Shown: piece after piece, positions 37,984 through 47,265 of the stretch
Layout: each line of letters starts with the position of its first letter
How positions within the stretch are numbered: the stretch's first letter is position 1
Assembly: GCA_028277725.1 (NCBI GenBank)
Contig: JANQFX010000017.1
Location: forward strand, 1-52,333
Source of the DNA: Thiohalocapsa sp.
Lineage (GTDB): Bacteria > Pseudomonadota > Gammaproteobacteria > Chromatiales > Chromatiaceae
Length of the DNA stretch: 52,333 nucleotides
Direction: 5' to 3'
The notes under the pieces: generated by a model
Told to the model about the DNA's origin: nothing
Database searches by the model: none
What the model saw: the letters and a program-made list of their open reading frames with translations, nothing else
Translations under genes and position numbers: made by a program

Positions 37984-39396
37984 TCAGCCGGAATTGTTGT
38001 CCCAGGTCTGGCGTTTGCGGTAGATCGTGGAGGGGCTGACGCCGAGGGCGGCGGCCGCCTGCGGGATATTGTCCTTGAAGTACGCAATAGCATATTCGAT
38101 GGCTTCCCGCTCGAGGTCCTTCAGGGGGCGGATGGGGTTGCCGCCGGGGTCCCCACCGACCGCGTTTTCAGCCGGACGCGATGGGACATCGGCCGTCCGC
38201 GCCCGACCGCCCGGGTCGATGCTATCGAGCGGCGGCGGCAACATGTCGCGAGTGACGCGCTCGCCGTCGTAGAGCACCATGACATTCTGCACCACGTTTT
38301 GCAGCTGGCGCACATTGCCGGGCCAGGCATAGGCAAGAAAAACGGCCTCGACCTCGGGTTCGAAGGCCTTGAACTGCTTGCCTTCCTCCGCCGCGAAGCG
38401 CAGAAGGAAGCTGTTGGCCAGTTCCAGGATGTCCCCCTCGCGCTCGCGCAGGGCCGGCAGTTGAATCGGGATCACGTGCAGCCGGTAGAAGAGATCCTCT
38501 CGGAATCGCCCCGCCGCGACCTCGGCGAGCGGGTCGCGATTGGTGGCGCAGATGAAGCGCACATCGACCTGTTCCAGCGCACTAGCCCCAACGGGCTGGA
38601 AGGCACCGGTCTGCACGAAGCGCAGCAGCTTGGTTTGCAGGTCGAGGCTCATCTCGCCGATCTCGTCTAAGAACAGCGTACCGCCATCGGCCTGCTTGGC
38701 GGCACCGAAACGGTCCCGCAACGCACCGGTGAAGGCCCCCTTGACGTGACCGAAGATCTCGCTCTCCATCAGGTCGCGCGGGATAGCGGCGCAGTTGATG
38801 GGGATGAAGGGCTTGTCGCATCGGTCACTGCGGTGGTGTATGGCCTCGGCGCAGACCTCCTTGCCGCTGCCACTCTCGCCGGTGATGAATACCGTCGCGC
38901 GACTCGGCGCGGCGCTATCGATCATTCGATACACCGCCTGCATCCGCAGCGAGCTGCCGATGAAGCCCTGGTAATGCTCGCGCCGGAAGTCGTCGGTCAG
39001 CTGGTCGACGAAGTGGCGCATGCGGATCTTCTCCACCGCATTGCGCAGCGTGACGATCAGCCGCTTCTGTGACAGGGGCTTCTCCGCGAAGTCGAAGGCG
39101 CCATAACGCATCGCGTCCACGGCCTTATCCACCGAGCCATGGCCGGTGATGACGACCACGGCGATGGGCATGCGGTGCTCGTGCACGTGGCGCAGGATGT
39201 CCATGCCGTCCATGTCCGGCAATTGCAGGTCGAGCAGCAATGCATCGGGCGGATCATGGGCGATGCGGGTCATCGCGCTGACACCGTCGAGCACGTGGCT
39301 GACGGCATAGGGCTCGCCACGCAAATAGCCGCGATAGACGGTGCCGAGGCTCATGCTGTCCTCGACGATCAGGACAGCAGCGGGTTCGCTTGTCAT
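37984..39396 (-). CDS. Sigma54-dependent response regulator, LuxO/NtrC type
   Basis: This 470-residue transcription activator has a receiver domain (1-120) with phospho-acceptor Asp56 and Lys107. A central AAA+ domain follows with Walker A GESGSGK (173-179), the GAFTGA sigma54-contact loop (220-225) and Walker B LFLDEIG (241-247). An Arg-finger region and a C-terminal Fis-type helix-turn-helix (about 445-468, Ala-Ala-Ala-Leu-Gly-Val-Ser) complete the protein. The domain set equals LuxO of vibrios, but many NtrC-type regulators share it. It lies 155 bases after the hybrid kinase on the same strand, so it is the probable phosphate acceptor. Target promoters were not found. Confidence 0.9.
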   Translation of the reverse strand: MTSEPAAVLIVEDSMSLGTVYRGYLRGEPYAVSHVLDGVSAMTRIAHDPPDALLLDLQLPDMDGMDILRHVHEHRMPIAVVVITGHGSVDKAVDAMRYGAFDFAEKPLSQKRLIVTLRNAVEKIRMRHFVDQLTDDFRREHYQGFIGSSLRMQAVYRMIDSAAPSRATVFITGESGSGKEVCAEAIHHRSDRCDKPFIPINCAAIPRDLMESEIFGHVKGAFTGALRDRFGAAKQADGGTLFLDEIGEMSLDLQTKLLRFVQTGAFQPVGASALEQVDVRFICATNRDPLAEVAAGRFREDLFYRLHVIPIQLPALREREGDILELANSFLLRFAAEEGKQFKAFEPEVEAVFLAYAWPGNVRQLQNVVQNVMVLYDGERVTRDMLPPPLDSIDPGGRARTADVPSRPAENAVGGDPGGNPIRPLKDLEREAIEYAIAYFKDNIPQAAAALGVSPSTIYRKRQTWDNNSG

Positions 39397-39551
39397 GTGG
39401 CTAGAACTCTATGGACCGCGGGAGTAGCCGGCTGCCGAGTGGGGATCTCGCACGCCGAGGGTCATGTGGTGCCGACACACCATCATAACCCCGAGCGGTG
39501 ATCCTTCCGCAGAGTATGTTGCGTGCGCCCCACCGCGCAGGCCATGCCCTT

Positions 39552-42401
39552 TCAGCTCCCCGCGGGCGGTGCCTCAGCCGCGGGATAGCGCAGTTGGAGA
39601 ACCGCCAAGGTGGCGTCGGCGCTGCCGCGCAACGGCGCGACGCGCTCGCGCAGGGCGTCGAGCTTCCCGCCCTTGCCCGCCAATTCCATGGCCATCGCCA
39701 GATCGCGCAGTTGTCGAGCGCCGAAGGTCGCCGCGCTGCCCTTGAGGGCATGGGCAGCAGCTGCCGCCGCCGCGCAGTCGGCGTCGGCGACGGCCGCCTC
39801 GATGCTGGCGACCCGAGCGTACGCCTCATCGATGAAGGCGCCGATCACGTCCGGCATCAGCTCCTCGGACAGCTCGGCGGACAGGGACGCGAGTACGACC
39901 TCGTCGATTGGCTGGTCCTCCAAGTCGGGATCGACGGCCGTCGGGCAGACCGTCGCGCTGAACCGCAGGCTGTCCTTCTGCGCCGCGGGCCGGGCGACGC
40001 CCTCCGCCAGCTGAGGGGATCGAGGCTCTGGGGATCGAGGCTCTGGGGATCGGGGCTCTGGGGATCGGGGCTCTGGGCTGATCTTCGGGCGGGCGTCGAT
40101 GCCCAGGTCCGAGCTCGAGTCGGACAGACTATCCGGCCCGGACCGGGCCGTGTGTTCGAGCAGCGCCTGGAATAGCGAACGACGCTCGACGGGCTTGCTC
40201 AAATAGCCGTCCATGCCCGCCTGGAAACAGCGCTGGCGGTCCTCGTCGAAGGCGTTCGCGGTCAGCGCGACAATCGGCACCCGGCCGGGTTCGCCGGGGA
40301 GTGCGCGGATGCACCCGGTCGCCTCGATGCCGTCCATATGCGGCATGGCGAGGTCCATCAGCACCAGGCCATAGCACTTGCGCTTAGCGGCGGCCACCGC
40401 CTGCAGGCCATTCTCTACCACATCCACCTGGAAACCGACCTTGCGCAACAAGGCGGTCGCGACGCGCTGATTCGCCACGCTATCCTCGGCGAGGAGCAGT
40501 GGCGGGGACTCGGCGGCTCGACGTTCGACCGCCTCGACGAGGCGATCTCGCGTTGGTGCACTCGGGGCCGGCGCGTCCTGCTCCAGGACCTGGAACAGGA
40601 CGCCCAGGAGCGCCGACAGGGTCGCCGGCATCCTCAAGGTGGCCACACCATGGCCCTGAGCCGCCATGGGCTGGGATCGACTGCCGACTCGGTACAGCAC
40701 GACGACCCGCGGCGGCGCGGCCGACTCCGTCGGCAACAAGCGGAGCTCACCACAACAACTGTCGTTGCGCCCTGGCAACGGCGGACGCAGCAATGCGACT
40801 GCGATACGCAAGGCGCGGAGTTGTCGCGCCAGCGCGTTGGCGAGCAGCGGGTTGTCGGCCCAAAGCGCGACCCGCCACCCACGGAGCGTAGACGCCGCAA
40901 GGGTTCGATCCCCCTCCGGCAGACCGTCAGGGAAGCCCAGACTGAGGGTGAAACAGCTCCCCTCCCCCGGTGCACTCGAGACCGTGATATCCCCGCCCAG
41001 CATGCGGGCGAAGCGACGGCTGATGGCCAGCCCCAAACCGCTGCCACCCAGCGGGCGACCAGCCGGCCCCCCGGCACGCTTGAACTCCGAGAATAGATCG
41101 GCCTGCGCCTCCGGCGCGATACCCACGCCGGTATCAGAGACGGCGAAGCTCAGGGTCCGCTCCGCCGAGTCGGCGAACAGGCTGAGGCGCACCTCGCCCT
41201 CGTCGGTGAAGCGGATCGCGTTGCCGATCAGATTCAACAAAATCTGCCTCACCAGACCCGGGTCTGTGAGCACGCCGGGGGGAACCTGTGGGTCGCAGAA
41301 CAGTGTCAGCTCGAGCTCGCGGGCGTAGGCACGTGCGGCCAGCAAGTCGATGGCGCTCTTGGCAATAGCCTCCGGGTCGGTCCGGCGCACCGCCGGCTTG
41401 ATGCGGTCGTGCTCGATCTTGGAGAAGTCCAGAATACTGTTGACGATGGACAGCAATGCCCGGGCCGACTCACTGGCGGTTGCTGCGTAGGTCTCCTGCT
41501 CCTGGTCCAGATCGGACTCCAGCAGCAGCTCGTTCATGTTCAGGATGGCATTCAGCGGCGTGCGAATCTCATGGCTCATGGACGCCAGAAAACGAGTCTT
41601 GGCCTCGTTGGCGACACTCGCCCGCTGCGCGCTACGTTCCAGTAGTTCCTGCACCTTTCGACGCTCACTGAGGTCGCGCAGGAACAGTGTCCGGAACCGG
41701 CCCTGAGGCGTTTCCCAAGCGATTGCCGTGACCTCCGCCGGGATCCGTCGCCCGGCCCTGGTCACGAGGTCGAGTTCCCGGCGCTCGGGACCGGCGCTCG
41801 CATGCTCACCGGAGACCAGCAGCGCCCTGCCGGCTTCGCACAGCTTGTGGATCGACAAGAAGGCGTCGAGACCGCGCCCGCAGGCCTCATCGACGGAGAC
41901 CCCAAACAGCACCTCGGCGGAGGGATTCAGTTCCAGCACCCGGTCGTCGGCGTCCAGGGTTAGGATCGCGTCGAGGGCGGCGTCCAGCCGACGGCGCATC
42001 CGCGCCTCGCGTTCCTCCAGCTCCGCGATGAGGCCGTCGGCGCGGGATTCGGCCTGTTGCAACGCGGCTTCGCTGCTGGCGAGTCGATGCGAGAGCAGAT
42101 CGAAGGCGACGACCAGACGCTCCACCAGGGGATCGGTGGTGAAGGCCAGTTGTTGTGCCGGATCATCCTGGATCACGGCCTCCGCGCCGCGCTCCAGGCG
42201 CGCCACCACCCGGCGCAGCCGGTGCCGCGGCAGCAGAATGCCGAAGACGACGGACACCAGCAGGAGCCCAGCCGCGATGAGCAGCAGCGGATCGGGGAAG
42301 ATTGCGCGCCCGCGGGCGAGCCAGGCACCGAGCATTGCGACGGCGAGCAGTGGAGGCAGGATGAGGATGGACCAGGCCAGGGTCCGTTGCAGAGGTCGCA
42401 T
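39552..42401 (-). CDS. Hybrid histidine kinase with PAS, REC and HPt domains
   Basis: This membrane sensor kinase has about 949 residues. Two transmembrane helices (about 9-30 and 35-57) with almost no periplasmic loop are followed by a helical linker with coiled coil (to about 145) and a PAS domain (about 145-265). HisKA has MSHEIRTPLN, and the HATPase has an Asn box, DTGVGI and GGSGLGLA. A degenerate receiver-like stretch is followed by a full receiver (phospho-acceptor Asp in LVLMDLAMP). A repetitive Ser-Pro-Glu-Pro-Arg linker leads to a C-terminal HPt with AHALKGSAA. The tripartite layout resembles ArcB/BarA. ATG 42401 is chosen because the upstream extension is low-quality sequence with no family similarity. 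Confidence 0.92.
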   Translation of the reverse strand: MRPLQRTLAWSILILPPLLAVAMLGAWLARGRAIFPDPLLLIAAGLLLVSVVFGILLPRHRLRRVVARLERGAEAVIQDDPAQQLAFTTDPLVERLVVAFDLLSHRLASSEAALQQAESRADGLIAELEEREARMRRRLDAALDAILTLDADDRVLELNPSAEVLFGVSVDEACGRGLDAFLSIHKLCEAGRALLVSGEHASAGPERRELDLVTRAGRRIPAEVTAIAWETPQGRFRTLFLRDLSERRKVQELLERSAQRASVANEAKTRFLASMSHEIRTPLNAILNMNELLLESDLDQEQETYAATASESARALLSIVNSILDFSKIEHDRIKPAVRRTDPEAIAKSAIDLLAARAYARELELTLFCDPQVPPGVLTDPGLVRQILLNLIGNAIRFTDEGEVRLSLFADSAERTLSFAVSDTGVGIAPEAQADLFSEFKRAGGPAGRPLGGSGLGLAISRRFARMLGGDITVSSAPGEGSCFTLSLGFPDGLPEGDRTLAASTLRGWRVALWADNPLLANALARQLRALRIAVALLRPPLPGRNDSCCGELRLLPTESAAPPRVVVLYRVGSRSQPMAAQGHGVATLRMPATLSALLGVLFQVLEQDAPAPSAPTRDRLVEAVERRAAESPPLLLAEDSVANQRVATALLRKVGFQVDVVENGLQAVAAAKRKCYGLVLMDLAMPHMDGIEATGCIRALPGEPGRVPIVALTANAFDEDRQRCFQAGMDGYLSKPVERRSLFQALLEHTARSGPDSLSDSSSDLGIDARPKISPEPRSPEPRSPEPRSPEPRSPQLAEGVARPAAQKDSLRFSATVCPTAVDPDLEDQPIDEVVLASLSAELSEELMPDVIGAFIDEAYARVASIEAAVADADCAAAAAAAHALKGSAATFGARQLRDLAMAMELAGKGGKLDALRERVAPLRGSADATLAVLQLRYPAAEAPPAGS
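40016..40075 (-). repeat. Four tandem 15-base repeats inside the kinase gene
   Basis: Four consecutive 15-base units, identical except for one A/G position (two of each type), encode four copies of Ser-Pro-Glu-Pro-Arg between the receiver and HPt domains. The unit length is a multiple of three, so copy number changes would keep the frame and only alter linker length. Confidence 0.9.
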
Positions 42402-42667
42402 CGAGAATCGCCGCGCCACCCGATCTATGTCGAGGAAGCTCCGAGGGTAGCACGTGGGTACAGGATCGAGGATCCGTACCGAGTGCGTTTGCCAGTGCCT
42501 TGAATGTCGGCGGCGCGAGGGATGCGGCAATGTAGCAGGCGCGCGTTCACCAGCCGTGACAGGACGAAACTGCCGGCGTGTTAACGTTCTCGGCCCAACC
42601 GAGCCGCCACAGGGAACATCGGCCCTCCCATCGACCCAATCAGACAACAGGATCAGAACAGACGATC

Positions 42668-44131
42668 ATGAAATATCGGGATCTTCGTGACTTCATCGAT
42701 CAGCTCGAGCAACGCGGAGAGCTCAAGCGCATCCGTGTCCCGGTCGATCCCTACCTCGAGGTCACGGAGATCTGCGACCGCACCTTGCGCGCGGGCGGCC
42801 CGGCGCTGTTGTTCGAGCAGCCCAAGGGCTCGTCAATCCCGCTGCTGGGCAATCTTTTCGGCACGCCGAAGCGCGTGGCGCTCGGCATGGGGGAGGAGTC
42901 GGTCGAAGCATTGCGCGAGGTGGGCCGGCTGCTCGCCTTCCTGAAACAGCCGGAGCCACCGAAGGGCATGACGGAGGCCTGGCGCACCCTGCCGGTGTTC
43001 CGCAAGGTGCTCGATATGGCGCCGAAGACGAAGCGCAACCCGCCTTGCCAGGAGGTGGTGCTGGAGGGCGCGGACGTCGATCTTGGCCAGCTGCCGGTTC
43101 AGCACTGCTGGCCGGGCGACGCGGCACCCTTGATCACCTGGGGGCTCGTGGTCACACGCGGTCCCGAGAAGTCGAGGCAGAACCTTGGCATCTATCGGAT
43201 GCAGGTGCTCGAGCGCAATCGGGTCATCATGCGCTGGCTCGCTCACCGCGGCGGCGCACTGGACTTTCGCGACTGGCAGCGGCAGCGCCCCGGCGAACCC
43301 TTCCCGATCGCGGTTGCGCTGGGAGCCGATCCGGCGACCATCCTCGGGGCTGTCACACCGGTGCCCGATACGCTCTCGGAGTACGCCTTCGCGGGCCTAC
43401 TGCGCGGTAGCCGCACCGAGCTGGCCAAATGTATCGGTAGCGACCTGCAGGTGCCGGCCAGCGCGGAGATCGTCCTGGAGGGACACCTGCACCCCGACGA
43501 CATCGCACCCGAGGGCCCCTATGGCGACCACACCGGATACTACAACGAGGTCGACGACTTCCCGGTGTTCACGATCGACCGCCTGACCCAGCGCCGCTCA
43601 CCCATCTACCACAGCACCTATACCGGGCGCCCGCCGGACGAGCCCGCAATCCTGGGCGTGGCGCTCAACGAGGTCTTCGTGCCCATCCTGCAGAAGCAGT
43701 TCCCGGAGATCGTCGACTTCTACCTTCCGCCCGAGGGCTGTTCCTATCGCCTCGCCGTCGTCTCCATGGACAAGCAGTACCCGGGCCATGCCAAGCGCGT
43801 CATGATGGGCGTCTGGTCCTTCCTGCGCCAATTCATGTACACGAAGTTCGTCATCGTCGTGGACGATGACGTGAATACCCGCGACTGGAAGGACGTCATC
43901 TGGGCCATGACCACGCGCATGGACCCGGCGCGGGACACGCTGTTGATCGAGAACACGCCCATCGATTACCTGGATTTCGCCTCGCCCGTGTCCGGACTCG
44001 GCTCCAAGGTGGGCTTCGACGCCACCAACAAATGGCCTGGGGAAACGACCCGGGAGTGGGGTCAGCCCATCACCATGGACCCCCAGGTCAAAGCGCGCAT
44101 CGATGAACTTTGGCCAGAGCTCGGCATCTGA
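42668..44131 (+). CDS. ubiD: 4-hydroxy-3-polyprenylbenzoate decarboxylase UbiD
   Basis: This 487-residue prenylated-FMN-dependent decarboxylase belongs to ubiquinone synthesis; it needs the UbiX cofactor enzyme. Family landmarks are the N-terminal Tyr-Arg-Asp-Leu-Arg-Asp-Phe-Ile and the Gly-Asp-His-Thr-Gly-Tyr-Tyr segment near residue 285. The [12 protein letters not shown] active-site segment with catalytic Glu is near 350, and Val-Asp-Asp-Asp-Val-Asn near 397. ATG 42668 gives the family N-terminus; the frame is open 30 codons further upstream without similarity. Length equals E. coli UbiD (497) within ten residues. It is divergent from the histidine kinase and convergent with the RRM gene. 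Confidence 0.97.
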   Translation: MKYRDLRDFIDQLEQRGELKRIRVPVDPYLEVTEICDRTLRAGGPALLFEQPKGSSIPLLGNLFGTPKRVALGMGEESVEALREVGRLLAFLKQPEPPKGMTEAWRTLPVFRKVLDMAPKTKRNPPCQEVVLEGADVDLGQLPVQHCWPGDAAPLITWGLVVTRGPEKSRQNLGIYRMQVLERNRVIMRWLAHRGGALDFRDWQRQRPGEPFPIAVALGADPATILGAVTPVPDTLSEYAFAGLLRGSRTELAKCIGSDLQVPASAEIVLEGHLHPDDIAPEGPYGDHTGYYNEVDDFPVFTIDRLTQRRSPIYHSTYTGRPPDEPAILGVALNEVFVPILQKQFPEIVDFYLPPEGCSYRLAVVSMDKQYPGHAKRVMMGVWSFLRQFMYTKFVIVVDDDVNTRDWKDVIWAMTTRMDPARDTLLIENTPIDYLDFASPVSGLGSKVGFDATNKWPGETTREWGQPITMDPQVKARIDELWPELGI

Positions 44132-44175
44132 GCCAGATTCCCTGTAGGGGAAGAAGCTCCGGCGGCAAAGGACCC

Positions 44176-44442
44176 TTAGTGATGTCGCGGTGGTCGCTCG
44201 GTGCGCGGCCGCGCTTCGTTGACGGTCAGCTTGCGCCCGTCCTGCATGGCGTCGTTCAGCGCCTGGATGGCGTCGTTCGCTTCCGATGCATTGGGCATGT
44301 CGACGAAGCCGAAGCCCTTCGACTGACCGGAGAACTTATCCTTGATGACATCCGCGCTCGCAACGTCGCCAAACTCGGCGAACATGTCGCGCAACTGGTC
44401 GTCCGTCACCGCATACTTCAGGTTGCCTACGTATATCCGCAT
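44176..44442 (-). CDS. RRM-type RNA-binding protein
   Basis: This 88-residue protein is one RNA-recognition motif: RNP2 is Ile-Tyr-Val-Gly-Asn-Leu (residues 3-8) and RNP1 is Lys-Gly-Phe-Gly-Phe-Val-Asp-Met (about 42-49). A short basic tail with Arg/Pro/His follows. Such single-RRM proteins (Rbp type) are common in proteobacteria and cyanobacteria, often cold-induced, and bind single-stranded RNA. ATG 44442 is chosen because the RRM begins immediately. It is convergent with ubiD and lies 105 bases beyond the metal permease gene on the same strand. Confidence 0.9.
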   Translation of the reverse strand: MRIYVGNLKYAVTDDQLRDMFAEFGDVASADVIKDKFSGQSKGFGFVDMPNASEANDAIQALNDAMQDGRKLTVNEARPRTERPPRHH

Positions 44443-44547
44443 CACTCTCACTCGAAGCGCTCGTGCATTGATGACACGATGCGAGGACGCCGACCAACGC
44501 ACAAATCGGCGCCCAAACCACGGGAAGGCCGCGCTCTGTCTTGGAAT

Positions 44548-45819
44548 CTAGTCCAAGCCTGGGGAGGCGTCAACGCGGTCGGAGCTTTGTTCCACGTCCC
44601 GGACGGAGAAGCCCGCTTGCTCGATGGCCTGCACCAGCGCAGGCACCGTGAACCCCTGGCCGGTCACCAGCACCCGTCCGCTGGCCAGATCGGGCGCGGC
44701 CACCTCGACGCTGTCCATCGCCTCAAGGGCGCGCTTGATGCTGCCGACACAGTGCTGGCAGCTCATGCCCTCGACGTCGATCACCAGCGACTTCGGGGCA
44801 TCAGCCCCGACGAGCGTCGCGACGCGAGCATCCCGCCAGCGCCGCCAGGCCAGTAGAGCGAGTAGGCCGAGCAGCAGCAGAGCCGATGCGACACCCAGCA
44901 AACCGGTCTCGTGGTGATGCTCTGCAGACAGCACGGGCGCCGCCTGCAGTAGGGAGTCGAACAGAAGGCCGAAGCCAAGGCTCATGACGACGACGGTGCC
45001 GAGGTAGAAGCCGAGCACGGCCCCACCGAGGGTCCGGTAGACGGCGCCGATGGTGACGACGTTGGTGGCCGGGCCGGCCATCAGGAACACCAGCGCCGAG
45101 CCGGCGGGCATACCCGCGGCGATCAGCGATGCTGCGATGGGCACCGATGCCGTCGTGCAGACATAGAGTGGGAGGGAAATGGCGAGCACCACCAGCATGC
45201 CGAGCAGGCCACGCGACCACGCCTGGTCGGCGAAGAAATCCGACGGGACGAGGGTGGTGATCAGCGCGGCGGCAATGATGCCGCCGATCAGCCACAGATC
45301 GATGGCGGCCAGCAGGTCGAAGATCGCGTAGCGGACGGCGCCGATCAGGCCTCGATCCGCCCCGGCTCCGCCCAGCGACGCCCGCGCGCCCGGTTCGGTC
45401 TCCGCCGATGGCGACGGCGTGAACCGGTTGACCAACAGTCCCCCGATCACACCGGTGACGAAGGCGGCGATCAGTTTGAAGATGGCGAATGGCCAACCGA
45501 GGAAGGCGGCGCTGACCAGCACCGAGTCGACCCCCGTCTGCGGGGTGCTGATCATGAAGGCAGTGGCCGCACCCGGCGAAGCTCCGGCCTTGCGCAGTCC
45601 CAGCGCGGTCGGGATGACACCGCAGGAACACAGCGGCAGGGGTACACCCAACACGGAGGCGCGCACCGTGCTACCGAGGCTAGGTCGGCTGAGCCGCTTA
45701 TGGATGGCCGCCGGCGGCACGTAGACGTGGATCAGGCCCGCGATCAGTAACCCGAGCAGCAGCGATGGCGAGAGTTCCAGCAGAACCAGCCAGAGGTTGT
45801 GGAGGAACAGGGCCGGCAT
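44548..45819 (-). CDS. Metal efflux permease with C-terminal HMA domain (SO_0444-type)
   Basis: This protein of about 423 residues belongs to the DUF318/ArsP-like permease family. About eight transmembrane helices are present, with a Pro-Leu-Cys-Ser-Cys-Gly-Val-Ile-Pro motif at residues 62-70 whose cysteines are expected to handle metal. A His-rich stretch (Glu-His-His-His-Glu) sits in a later loop, and a C-terminal heavy-metal-associated domain with GMSCQHC near residue 352 follows. The fusion matches the SO_0444 family annotated as Cu/Zn efflux. The second half of the permease repeats the first (Val-Cys-Thr-Thr-Ala-Ser-Val-Pro-Ile at the equivalent site). ATG 45819 is chosen over a TTG ten codons upstream. 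Metal specificity is not shown by sequence. Confidence 0.85.
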   Translation of the reverse strand: MPALFLHNLWLVLLELSPSLLLGLLIAGLIHVYVPPAAIHKRLSRPSLGSTVRASVLGVPLPLCSCGVIPTALGLRKAGASPGAATAFMISTPQTGVDSVLVSAAFLGWPFAIFKLIAAFVTGVIGGLLVNRFTPSPSAETEPGARASLGGAGADRGLIGAVRYAIFDLLAAIDLWLIGGIIAAALITTLVPSDFFADQAWSRGLLGMLVVLAISLPLYVCTTASVPIAASLIAAGMPAGSALVFLMAGPATNVVTIGAVYRTLGGAVLGFYLGTVVVMSLGFGLLFDSLLQAAPVLSAEHHHETGLLGVASALLLLGLLALLAWRRWRDARVATLVGADAPKSLVIDVEGMSCQHCVGSIKRALEAMDSVEVAAPDLASGRVLVTGQGFTVPALVQAIEQAGFSVRDVEQSSDRVDASPGLD

Positions 45820-45891
45820 CGCTGTGTCGGGTTGCAAGGCAAACTCCAAGCGGACGGAACCGTTAAGGTGCGTTACAACGGATGCGGACCT

Positions 45892-46137
45892 CTACTTGTA
45901 GCGATTCTGCTGGCGCTCCTTTTCCTTCTCGTGCTGATCATAGGCGTAACCGCCCAGGGCGCCCACGCCCGCGCCGATCAGGGCACCCTTGCCGGCATTG
46001 GCGCTGGCGGAACCGATGGCCGCGCCCGCCGCAGCACCCGCTGCGGCGCCGGTGGTGGTGCGCGACGCGGTGGTGGTGCCGCAACCCGCCAGGGCCGCGG
46101 CGGAAAGGAGAATGGATGCGATGATGACTCGCTCCAT
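45892..46137 (-). CDS. Glycine-zipper lipoprotein (first of a pair)
   Basis: This 81-residue protein has a lipoprotein signal (lipobox Leu-Ala-Gly-Cys at 16-19). The mature part is a glycine zipper: alternating Gly/Ala with Ser/Thr through about residue 60, which could form one or two membrane-inserting helices. A charged tail (Asp-Gln-His-Glu-Lys-Glu-Lys-Glu-Arg) follows. GAGG lies about nine bases before ATG. It is a paralogue of the neighbouring gene at 46268-46498: the Ala-Leu-Ile-Gly-Ala-Gly-Val-Gly-Ala-Leu-Gly-Gly-Tyr stretch is shared. An outer-membrane structural or stress role is a guess from similar proteins. Confidence 0.8.
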   Translation of the reverse strand: MERVIIASILLSAAALAGCGTTTASRTTTGAAAGAAAGAAIGSASANAGKGALIGAGVGALGGYAYDQHEKEKERQQNRYK

Positions 46138-46267
46138 GATCGATTACCTCGTGTGATGGCGGCGCCCGGCCCGACTCTTCCTCCGTTCCGGTCCAGGCGG
46201 GCGGCCGATGTTGCGTCGCCACCACGCGGATGCGGGGCGGCGACCGGGGTCTGACGGACCGATTGGA

Positions 46268-46498
46268 TCAGTCGATGTTGCCCTTGGCGTGCTGGTCCAC
46301 CAGATAGCCACCGAGGGCGCCGACGCCGGCACCGATGAGGGCGCCCGCACCGGCATCTGCGCTGAGGGAACCGATCAATGCGCCTCCCGCCGCGCCCATG
46401 AGGGCACCAGACCCGGCGCGCTCGGTCGTGGTCGTGCCGCAACCGGCCGTCGTGGCCAGTGCCAGCGCACAGATCAGGAAGGTCGTTCGTTTCGTCAT
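46268..46498 (-). CDS. Glycine-zipper lipoprotein (second of a pair)
   Basis: This 76-residue protein has a lipobox Thr-Ala-Gly-Cys at about 17-20 and a glycine-zipper core of two Gly/Ala-rich segments. It ends in Asp-Gln-His-Ala-Lys. It shares the core and the Asp-Gln-His tail with the gene at 45892-46137, so the two arose by tandem duplication. ATG 46498 is preferred over upstream starts because it gives the lipoprotein signal; GGAG lies ten bases upstream. It follows the Rap1a-like gene by 118 bases on the same strand. Confidence 0.8.
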   Translation of the reverse strand: MTKRTTFLICALALATTAGCGTTTTERAGSGALMGAAGGALIGSLSADAGAGALIGAGVGALGGYLVDQHAKGNID

Positions 46499-46616
46499 TT
46501 GGGCTTCGCTCCGGGTAGGGTCCAGGGGGTTCGATGCCAGGCAATCGCTCCCGGCGCTGCCGGGCACGCCATCGCCGGACTCGCACACAAGCTCAGGGAA
46601 GGGCTCGCTCGGGAGC

Positions 46617-47006
46617 TCAGCGGCAGGGGTACTTGTCCGCCAACGCTCGCACCAGGCCGACCACGGGCAGTTCGCCCATCAGCTCGGCGTCGTCCTTGTT
46701 GGCCTCGGCCCATGCCAGGAAGGCACGGCGGCCATCGCCGACGGTCGCTGTCTGCGGGTAGCAGATCAAGCGCTTCAGCCTCTTACGGTCGCTGACCGCG
46801 TCGTGGTACTGGACGGTCGCCTCGATGAATGCGCGGCAGGCGAAGCTGGTCGCCACGTACTCGGGCGCGTCAGAAGTCGTGACGCAGACCGCGTAGAGGT
46901 CCTCGGTGGTGTCGAAGTTCATGTCCTCGTCCTCGACGGCGCCGATGGGGCCGGAGACGAGGAGCGCGGCGAGGGCCGCCGCGGCGAAGGTGGAACGGGC
47001 CTGCAT
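46617..47006 (-). CDS. Rap1a/Tai-like secreted protein
   Basis: This 129-residue protein has a signal peptide (about 1-23, Ile-Gly-Ala). Its mature part has four Cys: one in Asp-Leu-Tyr-Ala-Val-Cys near 41, one in Phe-Ala-Cys near 57, one in Leu-Ile-Cys-Tyr-Pro near 82, and a C-terminal Lys-Tyr-Pro-Cys. This Cys layout and the helical Leu-Val-Arg-Ala-Leu-Ala-Asp-Lys-Tyr-Pro-Cys end fit the Rap1a/Tai family, named for periplasmic immunity proteins against type VI amidase effectors. Many family members are orphans of unknown role. No effector gene is adjacent. AGGAG lies seven bases before ATG. Confidence 0.7.
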   Translation of the reverse strand: MQARSTFAAAALAALLVSGPIGAVEDEDMNFDTTEDLYAVCVTTSDAPEYVATSFACRAFIEATVQYHDAVSDRKRLKRLICYPQTATVGDGRRAFLAWAEANKDDAELMGELPVVGLVRALADKYPCR

Positions 47007-47265
47007 CTGGTGACTCCTGGGTCGATTCTTTGCTGCGGTTGATCCGGGCGCGGGGCATTGCCGCGGAAACGGCGATTTCCCCCGTGTCGACTGGCTGGCA
47101 CCTGCGGCGACGTTGCAACGCGGCGGGAATCGCTCGATTGCAACATGGACAGCTCGTCGAGGGCGACAGCGTCGGCATCGCCGATTCTAGCAGCCTTCGA
47201 CTGACGCACCAGCGGCCGATGATGGGAGGTCCGCGGCGCGGACGCGGCCCGCGGGTGCGCACCGC

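Noticed and set aside
40016..40075. CRISPR-like repeat array
   Set aside because: The repeats are 15 bases, directly tandem without spacers, and in frame inside a kinase gene.
42402..42647. 82-codon upstream extension of the hybrid kinase
   Set aside because: It is Arg/Pro/Ser-rich with no family similarity and intrudes on the divergent ubiD promoter region; ATG 42401 opens directly into the first membrane helix.
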